NCBI GenBank assembly: GCA_963847345.1
Contig: CAWJZU010000034.1
Span: 76,416-140,415, forward strand
Source: DATARH01 sp963847345
Lineage (GTDB): Bacteria > Pseudomonadota > Alphaproteobacteria > ATCC43930 > CGMCC-115725
DNA length: 64,000 nt
Direction: 5' to 3'
Within the stretch, counting starts at the first letter, position 1. Each line of letters starts with the position of its first letter. Of this stretch, positions 1 through 10,586 are shown piece after piece. The position numbers were made by a program, and so were the translations under genes. Under the pieces are notes generated by a model. That model searched no databases, was not told the DNA's origin, and saw only the letters and a list, made by a program, of their open reading frames with translations.

Positions 1-705
1 CGCCATATTCGACCCCATCACCAGGATGCAGTCCGAATTGGCGATATCCCATTCGGCTAAGGTAGCTGCTCCACGCCCGTACGAAGCACCTAAACTAGGC
101 ACCGACGAGCTGTGTCAAACTCTGGCCTGGTTTTCGATCCACACCATGCCGAGGCCGCCGCTGAACAGCTTCTTGAGGAGGTAGTTCTCCTCGTTGTCCA
201 GGGTGGCTCCGCCGAGCGAGGCGATGGCCAAGGTATGGTTCACCGCTGTGCCGTCGGGCAGCTTCGAGACGAAGGTCTCGTCGCGGGTCCGCTTGGTCAA
301 CAGCGCGATGCGGTCCATCGCCCAGTCGAGCGGCCGCTCCTCCCAGTGGTCGGAGTAGGGCGCGCGGTATTTGACGGTGCCGAGCCGGGTCGGCGACGCG
401 AGCAGGCTCAGCGTCGCCGCGCCCTTCGGGCAGAGCGTGCCCTGGTTGATCGGGCTGCGCGGATCGCCTTCGATCTGGATCGGCTTGCCGTTCCTGGCGT
501 AGACAAGCTGAGCGCAACCGACCGCGCAGAACGGGCAGATGCTGGTGCCGATCGTATCGGCGTCCTCGAGCCGCGGCCGCAGATTGCGCGACATCGTGCT
601 CTCGGCGGCCTCGCGGCTGGCATCGGCCCCGGCCGCCTGGCGCGGCAGCGACCAGTCGCGCACGAACCCGGTGACGCGCTTCCGCGCCGTCTGCTTCAGT
701 TTCAC
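1..705 (-). CDS. fdhA: Selenocysteine formate dehydrogenase, alpha subunit (5' part, runs off left edge)
   Basis: This is the N-terminal 235 codons of a molybdenum or tungsten formate dehydrogenase catalytic subunit, which oxidises formate to CO2. Near the N-terminus it shows the ferredoxin-like [4Fe-4S] ligands CPFCAVGC followed by GTLCPKG. Codon 197 is an in-frame UGA (115-117) in the context NQARV-UGA-HSSSVPSLGASYGRG, which matches the selenocysteine context of FdnG/FdhF-type enzymes, and reading continues without another stop to the window edge. The start is GTG at 705: it has a GGAG-type ribosome site and forms a GTGA overlap with the stop of the small gene upstream. The Fe-S and membrane subunits should lie beyond the left edge. 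A gene finder unaware of selenocysteine would truncate it at 115. The residue pattern is direct; the family call is established knowledge. Confidence 0.88.
86..102 (-). promoter_or_regulatory. SECIS-like hairpin directing UGA recoding
   Basis: On the coding strand, about 12 bases after the UGA, GUGCCUA pairs with UAGGUGC (7 bp, with G-U pairs) around a GUU loop. Position and size match the minimal bacterial SECIS element of fdhF-type genes, which binds SelB and sits about 11 bases downstream of the UGA. The pairing is seen directly; the function is inferred from position. Confidence 0.7.
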
Positions 706-932
706 GCCGGCTTCTCCTCGATGTCGATCCGATGCGCGACAGCGGCGATCAGGTGCCCGGCGTCGCTGTACTCGACGCATACGGATGCCGCGGTGGCCTG
801 CAGTAGCGGCAGATCCTGAGGCTCGGCGCCCGTTTTGTGCGACAGCACGAACCGCAGCACGCGTCCATCCTCGGCAACGAGAGAGAAGCGTCCCTCCTGC
901 ACCGCCGTCACAAACCCGCGGACCGATCCCAT
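702..932 (-). CDS. Small protein translationally coupled to formate dehydrogenase
   Basis: This encodes 76 residues starting MGSVRGFVTAVQEGRF. Its TGA stop overlaps the GTG start of the formate dehydrogenase gene (GTGA), so the two are probably translated together. It has no signal peptide, membrane segment or cysteine cluster. The composition is consistent with a small soluble beta-rich domain, with alternating hydrophobic stretches around RFSLVAEDGRVLRFVL and a C-terminal acidic tail. I do not recognise the family. The tight coupling suggests a role in formate dehydrogenase maturation, cofactor insertion or regulation, but that is inference from position only. Confidence 0.68.
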   Translation of the reverse strand: MGSVRGFVTAVQEGRFSLVAEDGRVLRFVLSHKTGAEPQDLPLLQATAASVCVEYSDAGHLIAAVAHRIDIEEKPA

Positions 933-1173
933 CGCTCGCGCCGTCCCTAGTAATGGCCCGAGAACGGCCGGTTCTCAGCAGAGTTCCGAGACTTGGGTCA
1001 GACAGCTCCGACGCGGTGAGACGAACGGCGCTCTGATCCCTCCTCGGACTTGATCCGGGGATCACGCGGGACGACAGATGAGTGGTTCGGCTTAAAGGCG
1101 ATCAAGCTCTGGGGGGCGAGCGAAGCGCATTCCGTCCAGCGGTGGATTACGCTTTGTCACCCGCTCCGCGGAT

Positions 1174-1680
1174 CTAATGAAGCGTCGGCCGGGCAGGGTT
1201 TTCCGCCGGCTTCGGCGGCGGTCCGAAAACGAACCGCTCGACATCGATGGTCCAGGTGGAGAGCCCGAGGGTTCCGGCAGTCAATACGGCGCCGAGGCGC
1301 TCCAGCAGCTGCCCGGCGTCGCAGCTGGCTGCCGGTGTCAGGAGCTCGCGCAGCAGAAATCGCGCTTCGAAGCTGCGGCCCTGCTGATAGAGCCCGGCAG
1401 CGGCAAGCAGGCGGCTTTCGTCTTCGCTGACGCCGGTCTCGCAAACGCACTCGACGGCGAGAGTCCGGACCGCGCCGCAGGCTACGACGCTCATCAACGC
1501 GTCAACCAGTTCGGCGGCTTCGGGTATGCCGACCCTGTCAAACGCGACGTTCAATGGAGGGGCCACATCCAACCGGCGCTTTAAGCCGATCACCCACGCA
1601 CGTATCGCCCAAAGCAGGAGGCGATCGGAGCGCGACAAATGGCTGGTTAGGAGCCCGGTAGCAGGCGCTGACAAGGACAT
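1174..1680 (-). CDS. Hypothetical protein behind a Fur-like operator
   Basis: This 168-residue protein starts MSLSAPATGLLTSHLSRSDR, with a GAAGGGAAAG ribosome site just upstream of the ATG. It has no signal peptide. The N-terminal third carries an amphipathic stretch (LLLWAIRAWVIGLKR) and the middle has paired cysteines in the short segment VECVCETG. I do not recognise the family. The divergent intergenic region contains a sequence matching 14 of 19 positions of the classical Fur box, about 30-50 bases before this start, so the gene may be iron-repressed. Codon use matches its neighbours. Confidence 0.6.
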   Translation of the reverse strand: MSLSAPATGLLTSHLSRSDRLLLWAIRAWVIGLKRRLDVAPPLNVAFDRVGIPEAAELVDALMSVVACGAVRTLAVECVCETGVSEDESRLLAAAGLYQQGRSFEARFLLRELLTPAASCDAGQLLERLGAVLTAGTLGLSTWTIDVERFVFGPPPKPAENPARPTLH

Positions 1681-1708
1681 GCGGTCTTTCCCTTCAGATC
1701 GACCGCGG

Positions 1709-1732
1709 ATTGATAATGAGAATGACTCGCAT
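1709..1732. promoter_or_regulatory. Fur-like iron-responsive operator
   Basis: The 19 bases starting at 1712 read GATAATGAGAATGACTCGC and agree with the classical 19-bp Fur consensus at 14 positions, with a perfect left GATAATGA half. The site lies between the hypothetical gene ending at 1680 (leftward) and the CoA-transferase starting at 1827 (rightward). Its short distance to the leftward start makes that gene the more likely target. Fur, Irr or RirA binding is an inference. Confidence 0.5.
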
Positions 1733-1826
1733 GCGCAATCGCAATCTTTTCGGATGCGAAGTCATTGCCGTGCGGGCCGAGAACGGGCAGGCTAGTGCTC
1801 GGCGAATTCGACGGGAGGAAAGCGCA

Positions 1827-3053
1827 GTGAGCGACACCACGCAGGATTTCGAGTTTTTGAAGGGCGTAAAAGTCGTCGATTTCACCCAGTTCGAGGCGGG
1901 TACGACCTGCACCGAGGTCCTGGCGTGGTTCGGCGCCGAGGTCGTCAAGATCGAGAACCCGGGGCGCGGCGACCCCGGACGGCGCCTCAGACCCGGCAAG
2001 CCCGACGACGACCCCTGGTATTTCCGCCAGTTCAACGTCAACAAGAAGTCGTTGGCGATCAACCTGAAGTCCCCGAAGGGGCTCGATATCGTCAAGGAGA
2101 TGCTGAAAAAGGCCGACATCACGGCCGAGAACATGGCGCCCGGCACGATCGAGCGCCTGGGGCTCGACTACGAGTCTGTCAAAAAGATCAATCCGCGCAT
2201 CCTTTATTGCCGGATCAAGGGCTTCTCCCCCGGCAGCCCGTGGGAGAAAGGGCTTGCCTTCGACATGATCGCGCAGGCCGCCGGCGGCCCGATCAGCGTC
2301 ACCGGCTGGCCCGATCAGCCGCCGGTCAAGCCGGGCCTCAGCTTTGGCGACACCGGGACCGGTATGCTGATGGCGGCGACGATCCTCGGCGCCTTGCACG
2401 AGCGCAACCGCACCGGCCAGGGGCGGCTGCTCGAAATCGCGATGCAGGACGCGATGATCCATTACATGCGCACCTGCTTTGCGACGATGATGCGCACCGG
2501 CAAGCCGGCGACGCGGCGCGGCTCGAAGCCGAGCGCCGGCAACAACGCACCGGCCGGCCTGTATCCCTGCAAGGGGAGCGGTCCCAACGATTACCTCTAC
2601 ATAACGACCAGCCGGGCCAACCCCGAGCACGTCACGCGTCTGATGAAGCTGATCGGGCGCGAGGAGCTGCTCGAAGATTCGCGTTTCGCGACCGGCGACG
2701 CCCGCGTCCAGAACAGCGAGGAACTCGACCGCATCATCTCGGAATGGACGTTGCAGCACGACAAGCGCGAGGCGATGGAGAAGCTGATTGCGATCGGGGT
2801 GCCCGCCGGCGCGGTGTTCGACACAATGGAGCTGCAGAACGAGCCGAATTTCGAGGCGCGCGGCTTCATGCAGCACGTGAAGCACCACAACGGCGAGGAC
2901 AAGATGGCGACCTGGCCGGTACGAATCGACGGCAAGACGATCCAGCTAAAGGGTGCCCCGGCGCTTGGCGGCGACAGCGCCGAGGTGCTGGAGAGCTGGC
3001 TCGGCATCGATTCCGGCGAGTTCGCCAACCTGAAGACCGGCGGCGTGCTCTGA
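1827..3053 (+). CDS. CaiB/BaiF family CoA-transferase
   Basis: This 408-residue class III CoA-transferase moves CoA between an acyl-CoA donor and a carboxylic acid. Visible family features are the N-terminal VVDFTQFEAGTTCTEVLAWFG segment (CoA-binding fold), the ENMAPGTIERLGLDY segment, and the GDTGTGM motif whose Asp corresponds to the catalytic Asp169 of formyl-CoA transferase. The GTG start at 1827 is chosen because GGGAGGAAAG lies just upstream; the open frame extends to 1710 but that extension lacks family similarity. Formyl-CoA:oxalate transferase-like is the closest guess, but the substrate cannot be fixed. A paralogue lies at 58070-59288. Confidence 0.88.
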   Translation: MSDTTQDFEFLKGVKVVDFTQFEAGTTCTEVLAWFGAEVVKIENPGRGDPGRRLRPGKPDDDPWYFRQFNVNKKSLAINLKSPKGLDIVKEMLKKADITAENMAPGTIERLGLDYESVKKINPRILYCRIKGFSPGSPWEKGLAFDMIAQAAGGPISVTGWPDQPPVKPGLSFGDTGTGMLMAATILGALHERNRTGQGRLLEIAMQDAMIHYMRTCFATMMRTGKPATRRGSKPSAGNNAPAGLYPCKGSGPNDYLYITTSRANPEHVTRLMKLIGREELLEDSRFATGDARVQNSEELDRIISEWTLQHDKREAMEKLIAIGVPAGAVFDTMELQNEPNFEARGFMQHVKHHNGEDKMATWPVRIDGKTIQLKGAPALGGDSAEVLESWLGIDSGEFANLKTGGVL

Positions 3054-3075
3054 GCTGCGCCCCACCATCGGAACG

Positions 3076-3103
3076 CTATGGCCGGACCCTGGTCCGGCCA
3101 TAG
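3076..3103 (+). terminator. Strong hairpin after the CoA-transferase gene
   Basis: A perfect 13-bp inverted repeat (CTATGGCCGGACC and its complement) with a two-base loop lies 22 bases after the CoA-transferase stop and is followed by a short TCGTTTCC stretch. It may end transcription from both sides, since the next gene converges from the right. Confidence 0.6.
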
Positions 3104-3151
3104 TCGTTTCCGCGTCACCGTTCAAAATTCTGTGAATCGACCGCGAAGCGG

Positions 3152-3766
3152 TTAGCCGGGGGCGGCGCCGGCGCCCTCGCTATTGTGCCGACGCGCGACG
3201 CGCTGCATCTCCTCCAGAAGGTCGTGCAGGGCCTGGTCCGCCGTATAGGCCATCTTGGCGAAGGCGCGCAGAAAACTGTCGGTGCGCGGCAGCTGAAACA
3301 GCGTCTCGTCGCTGTCCTTCGGGGTCGTCGCGCTGATCAGCACGACGTTGTCGAACGGCTGCAGAACCAGCTCCTTCAATGGCTTGCCCGGACCCGTCAC
3401 ATATTCGACAACCCGGCACCGTTCGCTGTCGCGGTTCTCAGTAAGGATCGTCATGCGGTAGGAGGCGCGGGTCGTTGCGGCCTCGACCAGCGCACGCGCG
3501 AACGGACGCAAAAACGTTTCGTCAAAACCGAGGATCGCGGTCGGCCGATCATTGTTTACCGACGAACGCATTTCGAGGGTCGTCCACAGCGAGGCGCGGC
3601 CGCCGAAATAATCCGCCGAGGCGAGGTCGAGGTTGATCGAGTCGATCGGCATCGGTGGCGCTATCGAACGCGACGACAGGAAGGCAAAGCACGCCGGCTC
3701 GCGCTTCAGCGAAATGTTCGTCGACGCCTCGAGATTGCGGTCGCTGATCGCGGGTGTCTCTGCCAT
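3152..3766 (-). CDS. Hypothetical protein (204 aa)
   Basis: This soluble 204-residue protein starts MAETPAISDRNLEASTNISL. It has no signal peptide or membrane helix. Central alternating hydrophobic segments (PTAILGFDETFLRPFARALV and VVLISATTPKDSDETLF) suggest an alpha/beta fold, and the C-terminal quarter looks helical and charged. I do not recognise the family. The gene stands alone between a convergent CoA-transferase and the leftward translation operon, and could be cotranscribed after the ABC-F gene, whose stop is about 210 bases upstream. Confidence 0.6.
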   Translation of the reverse strand: MAETPAISDRNLEASTNISLKREPACFAFLSSRSIAPPMPIDSINLDLASADYFGGRASLWTTLEMRSSVNNDRPTAILGFDETFLRPFARALVEAATTRASYRMTILTENRDSERCRVVEYVTGPGKPLKELVLQPFDNVVLISATTPKDSDETLFQLPRTDSFLRAFAKMAYTADQALHDLLEEMQRVARRHNSEGAGAAPG

Positions 3767-3977
3767 GGGCGCGGCCTATTCCTGGGTAGCGACAACAGTG
3801 CGGAGCTTGAGCCGGCGAAGCGCGGACAGACGCGCGTTCTGCCGATAGTCTTGCATAAACCGCCGCCGGATCGGTGTCAAACGACGCTCACGGCGACGGC
3901 TGCGGCTGTTGGCCGCGTCGATTTTGGCAGGCGCCTTGCTTCACCTCCAGCGACGGGGCGAAGCGTTCCACGATCGG

Positions 3978-5871
<1,894 letters not shown>

Positions 5872-5880
5872 CGCGAGGGT

Positions 5881-6648
5881 TCAGGGGGTTCCGTCGTTGG
5901 CCAGCACATCATCGTAGCGAACCGCAACCAGCGCCAGCCCCTCGGCCGGAGCGGTCGGCCCGCCGGCGCGGCGGTCGCGGGCGGCCAACGCGCGGGCGAC
6001 GTCGTCGGGCCGCCAGCGTCCGAGCCCGACCAGCTTCAGCGTGCCGACCATGTTACGCACCTGATGGTGCAGAAACGAGCGGGCGGCGGCGGCAATGTGA
6101 ATTTCGTCAGCTGCGCGTGTCACGTCCAGTCGATCGAGCGTCTTGAGCGGCGATCGGGCCTGACACAGCGAGTCACGAAATGTCGAGAAATCGTGATGAC
6201 CGATCAGGTGGCCGGCGCCGTCGCGCATCGCGGCGACATCGAGTGGCGGCGCGACGTGCCACACGCGACCGCGATCGAGCGCCGGCGGCGCTCGACGGTT
6301 CAGGATGCGGTAGACATAACGCCGGCCGGTGGCCGACAGCCGTGCGTCGAAATCCGGCGCGACCGGTTCGACGGCCAGCACGCTGATCGCGTGCGGCCTC
6401 AGGTGATGGTTGAGCGCGCCGCGAATCTCGTCGGAGGGCGCGGCGCGCGGCAGATCGATATGCGCGACCTGGGCCAACGCGTGCACGCCGGCATCGGTGC
6501 GCCCGGCGCCGAACACGGTCACTGTTTCGCCGCAGAAGCGGCGCACCGCCGTCTCCAGCGCCTCCTGGATCGAGAGCCCGTTGGCCTGGCGCTGCCAGCC
6601 GACAAAACCCGCACCGCAATATTCGATCGTCAGTCTGTAGCGGGGCAC
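5881..6648 (-). CDS. truA: tRNA pseudouridine(38-40) synthase TruA
   Basis: TruA converts uridines 38-40 of the tRNA anticodon stem to pseudouridine. The 255-residue product has the catalytic aspartate motif GAGRTDAGVHA, the early RLTIEYCGAGFVGWQRQ segment, and the HHQVRNMVGTLKLVG motif near the C-terminus. The GTG start at 6648 (VPRYRLTIEY) gives the usual family length and overlaps the end of fmt by 19 bases; the open frame continues upstream to 6759 but without family similarity. The pairing fmt-truA is common in Alphaproteobacteria. Confidence 0.95.
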   Translation of the reverse strand: MPRYRLTIEYCGAGFVGWQRQANGLSIQEALETAVRRFCGETVTVFGAGRTDAGVHALAQVAHIDLPRAAPSDEIRGALNHHLRPHAISVLAVEPVAPDFDARLSATGRRYVYRILNRRAPPALDRGRVWHVAPPLDVAAMRDGAGHLIGHHDFSTFRDSLCQARSPLKTLDRLDVTRAADEIHIAAAARSFLHHQVRNMVGTLKLVGLGRWRPDDVARALAARDRRAGGPTAPAEGLALVAVRYDDVLANDGTP

Positions 6649-7578
6649 GGCAGTACCGTCCCGGGCGGCAGTGCGAAACCGCGCAGAAAATAAGGCGTGT
6701 CGAGCGGCGCCCGGCCGGCGCGCTGCAGGCGCAGCGGACGGAACACGCCTTCGCCGCACGCGATCGACAGGCGTTCATCGAGCACCGTTCCGGGAGGTGG
6801 CAGTGTGGGTTCGGGAACGGCGTCGGAGTCGAGCACCCGCAGCCGCTCGCCGCGTCCCTCGAACCAGGCGCCGGGCCACGGATCAAAGGCGCGCACCTGC
6901 CGCTCCAACTCCACAGCGGGGCGGTGCCAGTCGAGCCGGGCCTCGTCGCGGCGCAATTTTGCAGCGTAGGTCGCGCCTTCGCGCGGCTGCAGGCGCGGCT
7001 CGATGCTCCCCCGTGCAAGACCGTCGAGCGCTTCGAGGATCAGCCCCGCGCCCAGCGCGGCGAGCCGGTCGCCGAGCATTCCGGCGGTTTCTTTCGGACG
7101 GATCGGGATCGCCTGTTGCAGCAGGATCGGGCCGGTGTCGAGCCCCTCATCCATCTGCATGATCGTGATGCCGGTCTCGGCGTCGCCGGCCAGGATCGCA
7201 CGCTGGATCGGCGCCGCGCCGCGCCAGCGCGGCAAGAGCGACGCATGCACATTGATGCAACCGAGACGCGGCGCTTTCAGTACCGGCTTCGGCAGCAGCA
7301 GGCCGTAGGCGACGACAACGGCGGCATCGGCCGGAATCGCGGCGAAATCGGCCTGCACCGCCGGGTCGCGCAAAGTCGCAGGACAATGCACCGGAATGCC
7401 GCGCTGCTCGGCGAGGGTCTGCACCGGGGAGGGATGCAGGCGATGGCCGCGTCCGGCCGGACGCGGCGGCTGCGTATAGACGGCGCGGATGCGATGGCCG
7501 GCCTTGATCAATGCGGACAGGATCGTCGCCGCGAAATCCGGCGTCCCCATGAAGACAAGGTCGAGCGGGCCGGGTCAT
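6630..7578 (-). CDS. fmt: Methionyl-tRNA formyltransferase (apparent frameshift near 7568)
   Basis: Fmt formylates initiator Met-tRNA using 10-formyltetrahydrofolate. The protein shows GRGHRLHPSPVQ, the catalytic region INVHASLLPRWRGAAPIQRAI with its Asn and His, and the DEGLDTGPIL motif. As sequenced, the longest ATG-initiated frame starts at 7550 inside the first beta strand (MGTPDF) and lacks the usual leading LVF strand. Removing one G at 7567-7569 joins an upstream ATG at 7578 and gives MTRPLDLVFMGTPDF and 315 residues, the same length as the E. coli enzyme. It follows def by 40 bases and overlaps truA. Confidence 0.9.
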
Positions 7579-7618
7579 TCGCCCTGGCCCTTCCGCCACC
7601 CATGACCCGCCACAATGG

Positions 7619-8146
7619 CTACTGCGCCGCCGCGAGTTCGCGGCCGCGCTTCGCTTTCGCCAGCTTGCGCAGGATCATGTTGCGCTTCAGCGCCGAGATG
7701 TGATCGACGAACAGCACCCCGTCGAGATGGTCGATTTCGTGCTGTATGCAGGTCGCGAGCAGGCCCTTCGCGTCGATCTCGCGGATCTCGTTCTCGTGGT
7801 CGAGATAGCGCAGCCGGATCTCGGCCGGGCGCTCGACATCGGCGTAATGCTCAGGCAGCGACAGGCAGCCTTCGTTGGCCAGCGTCAGCGCCTCGGAGCG
7901 CCAGAGGATTTCCGGGTTCGCGATGCGCAGCGGCTGTGGCTTCTCGCCCTCGCGTGCGACATCGACGACGATCACCCGCTGCGCCACCCCGACCTGCGGC
8001 GCGGCGAGGCCGACGCCGATCGCGCGGTACATCGTCTCGACCATGTCGTCCATCAGGCGCCGTACCTTCGCGTCGACGGCCGCGACCGGCTTCGCCTTGA
8101 TCTTGAGCCGCGGGTCCGGCGCGGTGATGATCGGTAACAGGGCCAT
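7619..8146 (-). CDS. def: Peptide deformylase
   Basis: Def removes the N-formyl group from nascent proteins. The 175-residue sequence has all three signature motifs: GVGLAAPQVG, EGCLSLP (metal-ligand Cys) and QHEIDHLDG (two metal-ligand His and the catalytic Glu). The length is typical. It leads the leftward operon def-fmt-truA-ABC-F, placing addition and removal of the formyl group in one transcript. A second luciferase-like gene ends 83 bases upstream in the same direction. Confidence 0.96.
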   Translation of the reverse strand: MALLPIITAPDPRLKIKAKPVAAVDAKVRRLMDDMVETMYRAIGVGLAAPQVGVAQRVIVVDVAREGEKPQPLRIANPEILWRSEALTLANEGCLSLPEHYADVERPAEIRLRYLDHENEIREIDAKGLLATCIQHEIDHLDGVLFVDHISALKRNMILRKLAKAKRGRELAAAQ

Positions 8147-8229
8147 GATGCGGCTAGGTAAGCGGCGCGTCGGCGCGGGTCAATATCGCCCCATGCCGGC
8201 ATGCCGGCGGTCCCGATATGCGCGTGCGG

Positions 8230-9057
8230 TCAGCCCACCGCGTCGCGCAGGCGGGCCAGATCGTCGAGCGAGTCGGGGCGCGCCATGCATAGCACGTCGT
8301 CAAACCCGACATCGCCGATCCATTTGAGCCGGTCGCGCGCTGCCGACTCGCCGCCGGTCAGCATCACCTGCGCCCTGCCGCCAAGCGGCATGTCCGCGGC
8401 GTCGCCGTGCAAATCGACGATGACATTCGACAGCACCGCCCGCTTGCCGCCGGCGTCGCGATAGAACTTGATGCCGGCTTCGAGTTCTTCCGGCTTCGGA
8501 TAAAGACCGGAGGCGATCCAGCCCTGGCATTGCTCGGCCGAGTAGACGATCCAGCGCTTGTTGCGCCACGCGCCGAGCAGCAGGGCCGGCCCGCCCTCGG
8601 TGCCCGGCCACGGGGTCAGCGTGCCGCCGTCGAGCTGTTCGCCCCGCCAGGCCCGGCGCATCGTTTCCAACGCCGGCATCAGCCCCTTGAACCGCTGTGT
8701 GTAATCGGCCCCGACGAGGTCAAAATCGGCCTGCGTCGAGCCGCATCCGAGACCGAGCTGCAGCCGGTCGCCGGTCATCGCGTGCAGCGACTGTATCCGG
8801 TGCGCCAGCTCGACCGGGTGCCGCACCGGGACCTGCAACACGCAGGTGCCGATCTCGATCCGGTTCGTGACCGCGGCGATGACGCTCATCAGCACCACCG
8901 GATCGAGCGTCGCGCGTCCCCGGCCGAACGAATCGGTGACCCACAGCCCGGCAAAGCCGCGCGCCTCGACCTGCCGCGCCAGATCGGCGAGGCGGTCGAG
9001 CGTGTGCCCGGCGATCGCGGGATCGGGCCGGGTGACGTTGACGACATGCACTTTCAT
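8230..9057 (-). CDS. LLM-class (luciferase-like) flavin oxidoreductase
   Basis: This 275-residue TIM-barrel protein of the bacterial luciferase/F420-dependent superfamily uses reduced FMN or F420. Visible markers are the N-terminal ARQVEARGFAGLWVTDSFG segment, RIEIGTCVLQVPVRHPVELA, and the SLHAMTGDRLQLGLGCGST region that lines the flavin pocket. It probably oxidises or reduces a small organic substrate, which cannot be named. It is the first of three superfamily members in the window (others at 43342 and 60249). It lies upstream of def on the same strand, separated by 83 bases. Confidence 0.82.
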   Translation of the reverse strand: MKVHVVNVTRPDPAIAGHTLDRLADLARQVEARGFAGLWVTDSFGRGRATLDPVVLMSVIAAVTNRIEIGTCVLQVPVRHPVELAHRIQSLHAMTGDRLQLGLGCGSTQADFDLVGADYTQRFKGLMPALETMRRAWRGEQLDGGTLTPWPGTEGGPALLLGAWRNKRWIVYSAEQCQGWIASGLYPKPEELEAGIKFYRDAGGKRAVLSNVIVDLHGDAADMPLGGRAQVMLTGGESAARDRLKWIGDVGFDDVLCMARPDSLDDLARLRDAVG

Positions 9058-9088
9058 TGGAAGTAGTCCCCTTTATTTGTACCGCGGC

Positions 9089-9180
9089 GTAGGGCGGGTG
9101 AGCGGAGCGTAACCCGCCACCCCAGGCCGCAGTGGGCTCGGCGGATTGCCCCAGGCTTTCGCCGGGATTATTCGCCCTAC
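9089..9180. repeat. Dispersed ~90-base inverted-repeat element, copy 1
   Basis: The element begins GTAGGGCGGGTGAGC and ends ATTCGCCCTAC, so its ends are complementary, and it carries the internal block GGCTTTCGCCGGG. A sister copy with the same end logic and the same internal block lies at 35761-35849. It fills the gap between the luciferase-like gene and the M20 gene and may fold into a long hairpin. Confidence 0.6.
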
Positions 9181-9195
9181 GCGATCTTTTTCGGA

Positions 9196-10368
9196 TCAGT
9201 CCTGCCGCGCCAGAAACCGCTCGGCGAGGCGGGCGAAGAAGCTGGCGCCGACCGGCAGCGCGTCATCGTTGAAGTCGTACCGCGTGTTGTGCAGGCCGCA
9301 GCCGCCCTCGCCCGGGCCGTTGCCGATCCACATCATCGCGCCCGGCCGTTCCAGCAGCATGTACGAGAAATCCTCGCCGCCCATCGACGGCGCGACGTTG
9401 CGCTCGACATGCTCCTCGCCGCAGATTTCGGCCGCGACATCGGCGGCGAAACTCGCCTCGTCGGCATGGTTGATCGTCGGCGGGTAGCCGCGGCGATAGT
9501 CGAGCGCGGCCTCGGCGCCATGCACGGCGGCGGTGCCGCGCACGATCTCGCCCATGCGGCGTTCGAGCAGATCGCGCACCTGCGGCCGGAAGCTGCGCAC
9601 GGTGCCGCCGATATGCAGTTCGTCGGGGATGACGTTGAAGGCCGAGCCGCCGCGCATAAAGCCGATGCTGATGACCGCCGAGTCGACGGGATCGACGTTG
9701 CGCGACACGATCGTCTGCAGCGCCATAACGATCTGCGCGCCGATCACGAACGGGTCGCTGCCGAGATGCGGGTGCGCGGCATGGCCGCCCCGGGCCTTGA
9801 TATGAATGTCAAACCGGTCGGAGGCGGCGAGCATCGGCCCGGCGCGAGTCGCCATATTGCCGACCGGGATGCCGGGCTTGTTATGCATCGCGAACACGGC
9901 GTCGCACGGAAATTTGTCGAACAGCCCCTCTTGCACCATCACCCGGCCACCGCCGAACCCCTCCTCGCCGGGCTGGAAGATCAAATGCACAGTGCCGTCG
10001 AAGTTGCGCGTCGCCGCGAGGTAACGCGCCGCGCCGAGCAGCATCGTCGTGTGCCCGTCATGGCCGCAGGCGTGCATCTTGCCGTCATGCATCGAGCGGT
10101 GCGGAAACTGGTTCATCTCCTGCATCGGCAGGCAGTCCATATCGGCCCTGAGGCCGATCGCGCGCAACGAATTGCCGCGCCGGATTGTGCCGACCACCCC
10201 GGTCGTCGCCAATCCGCGATGCACCTCAATGCCCCATTCGGCGAGTTTTTCCGAAACCAGGTCGGCGGTGCGCTCCTCCTCGAACCCGATCTCGGGATGT
10301 GCGTGGATGTCGCGGCGAATCCGGGTCAGCTCGTCGAGGCAGTCCCGTATGTCGGGGATGATCGGCAT
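9196..10368 (-). CDS. M20 family amidohydrolase/peptidase
   Basis: This 390-residue metal-dependent hydrolase belongs to the hippurate hydrolase/amidohydrolase group and cleaves N-acyl amino acids or similar amides. It shows the IRRDIHAHPEIGFEE motif, the metal-binding HACGHDGHTTMLLGAA motif, the FQPGEEGFGGG motif with the catalytic Glu pair, and the late SMGGEDFSYML motif. The ATG at 10368 is chosen because CTGGAG lies 8 bases upstream; the frame continues to 10395 without support. It probably acts in the cytoplasm, as no signal peptide is present. The neighbour upstream is an ABC binding protein on the same strand. Confidence 0.9.
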   Translation of the reverse strand: MPIIPDIRDCLDELTRIRRDIHAHPEIGFEEERTADLVSEKLAEWGIEVHRGLATTGVVGTIRRGNSLRAIGLRADMDCLPMQEMNQFPHRSMHDGKMHACGHDGHTTMLLGAARYLAATRNFDGTVHLIFQPGEEGFGGGRVMVQEGLFDKFPCDAVFAMHNKPGIPVGNMATRAGPMLAASDRFDIHIKARGGHAAHPHLGSDPFVIGAQIVMALQTIVSRNVDPVDSAVISIGFMRGGSAFNVIPDELHIGGTVRSFRPQVRDLLERRMGEIVRGTAAVHGAEAALDYRRGYPPTINHADEASFAADVAAEICGEEHVERNVAPSMGGEDFSYMLLERPGAMMWIGNGPGEGGCGLHNTRYDFNDDALPVGASFFARLAERFLARQD

Positions 10369-10586
10369 GGCGGCTCCAGCACAGGCTGGTGCCACCTTAC
10401 CGGTTCCGCGCCGCCTCGGCCACTGTCGGACCGGTCGTCAAATCCCGATCCAGAGATCAGCGCTGGTGCGGCACTGAGCCGTCACCTCGGGACTAACCCG
10501 CCGTTCTCGGGATGCCCACGGAGCGAGCCCGTGGGCTGAAGGCGCACGGATCAAGCCCGGCCATGACGTCTGGGGAATAGCGCACC

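Noticed and set aside
112..120. Premature stop or pseudogene in formate dehydrogenase
   Set aside because: The UGA is in the exact selenocysteine context of the family, followed by a SECIS-like hairpin and continued similarity.
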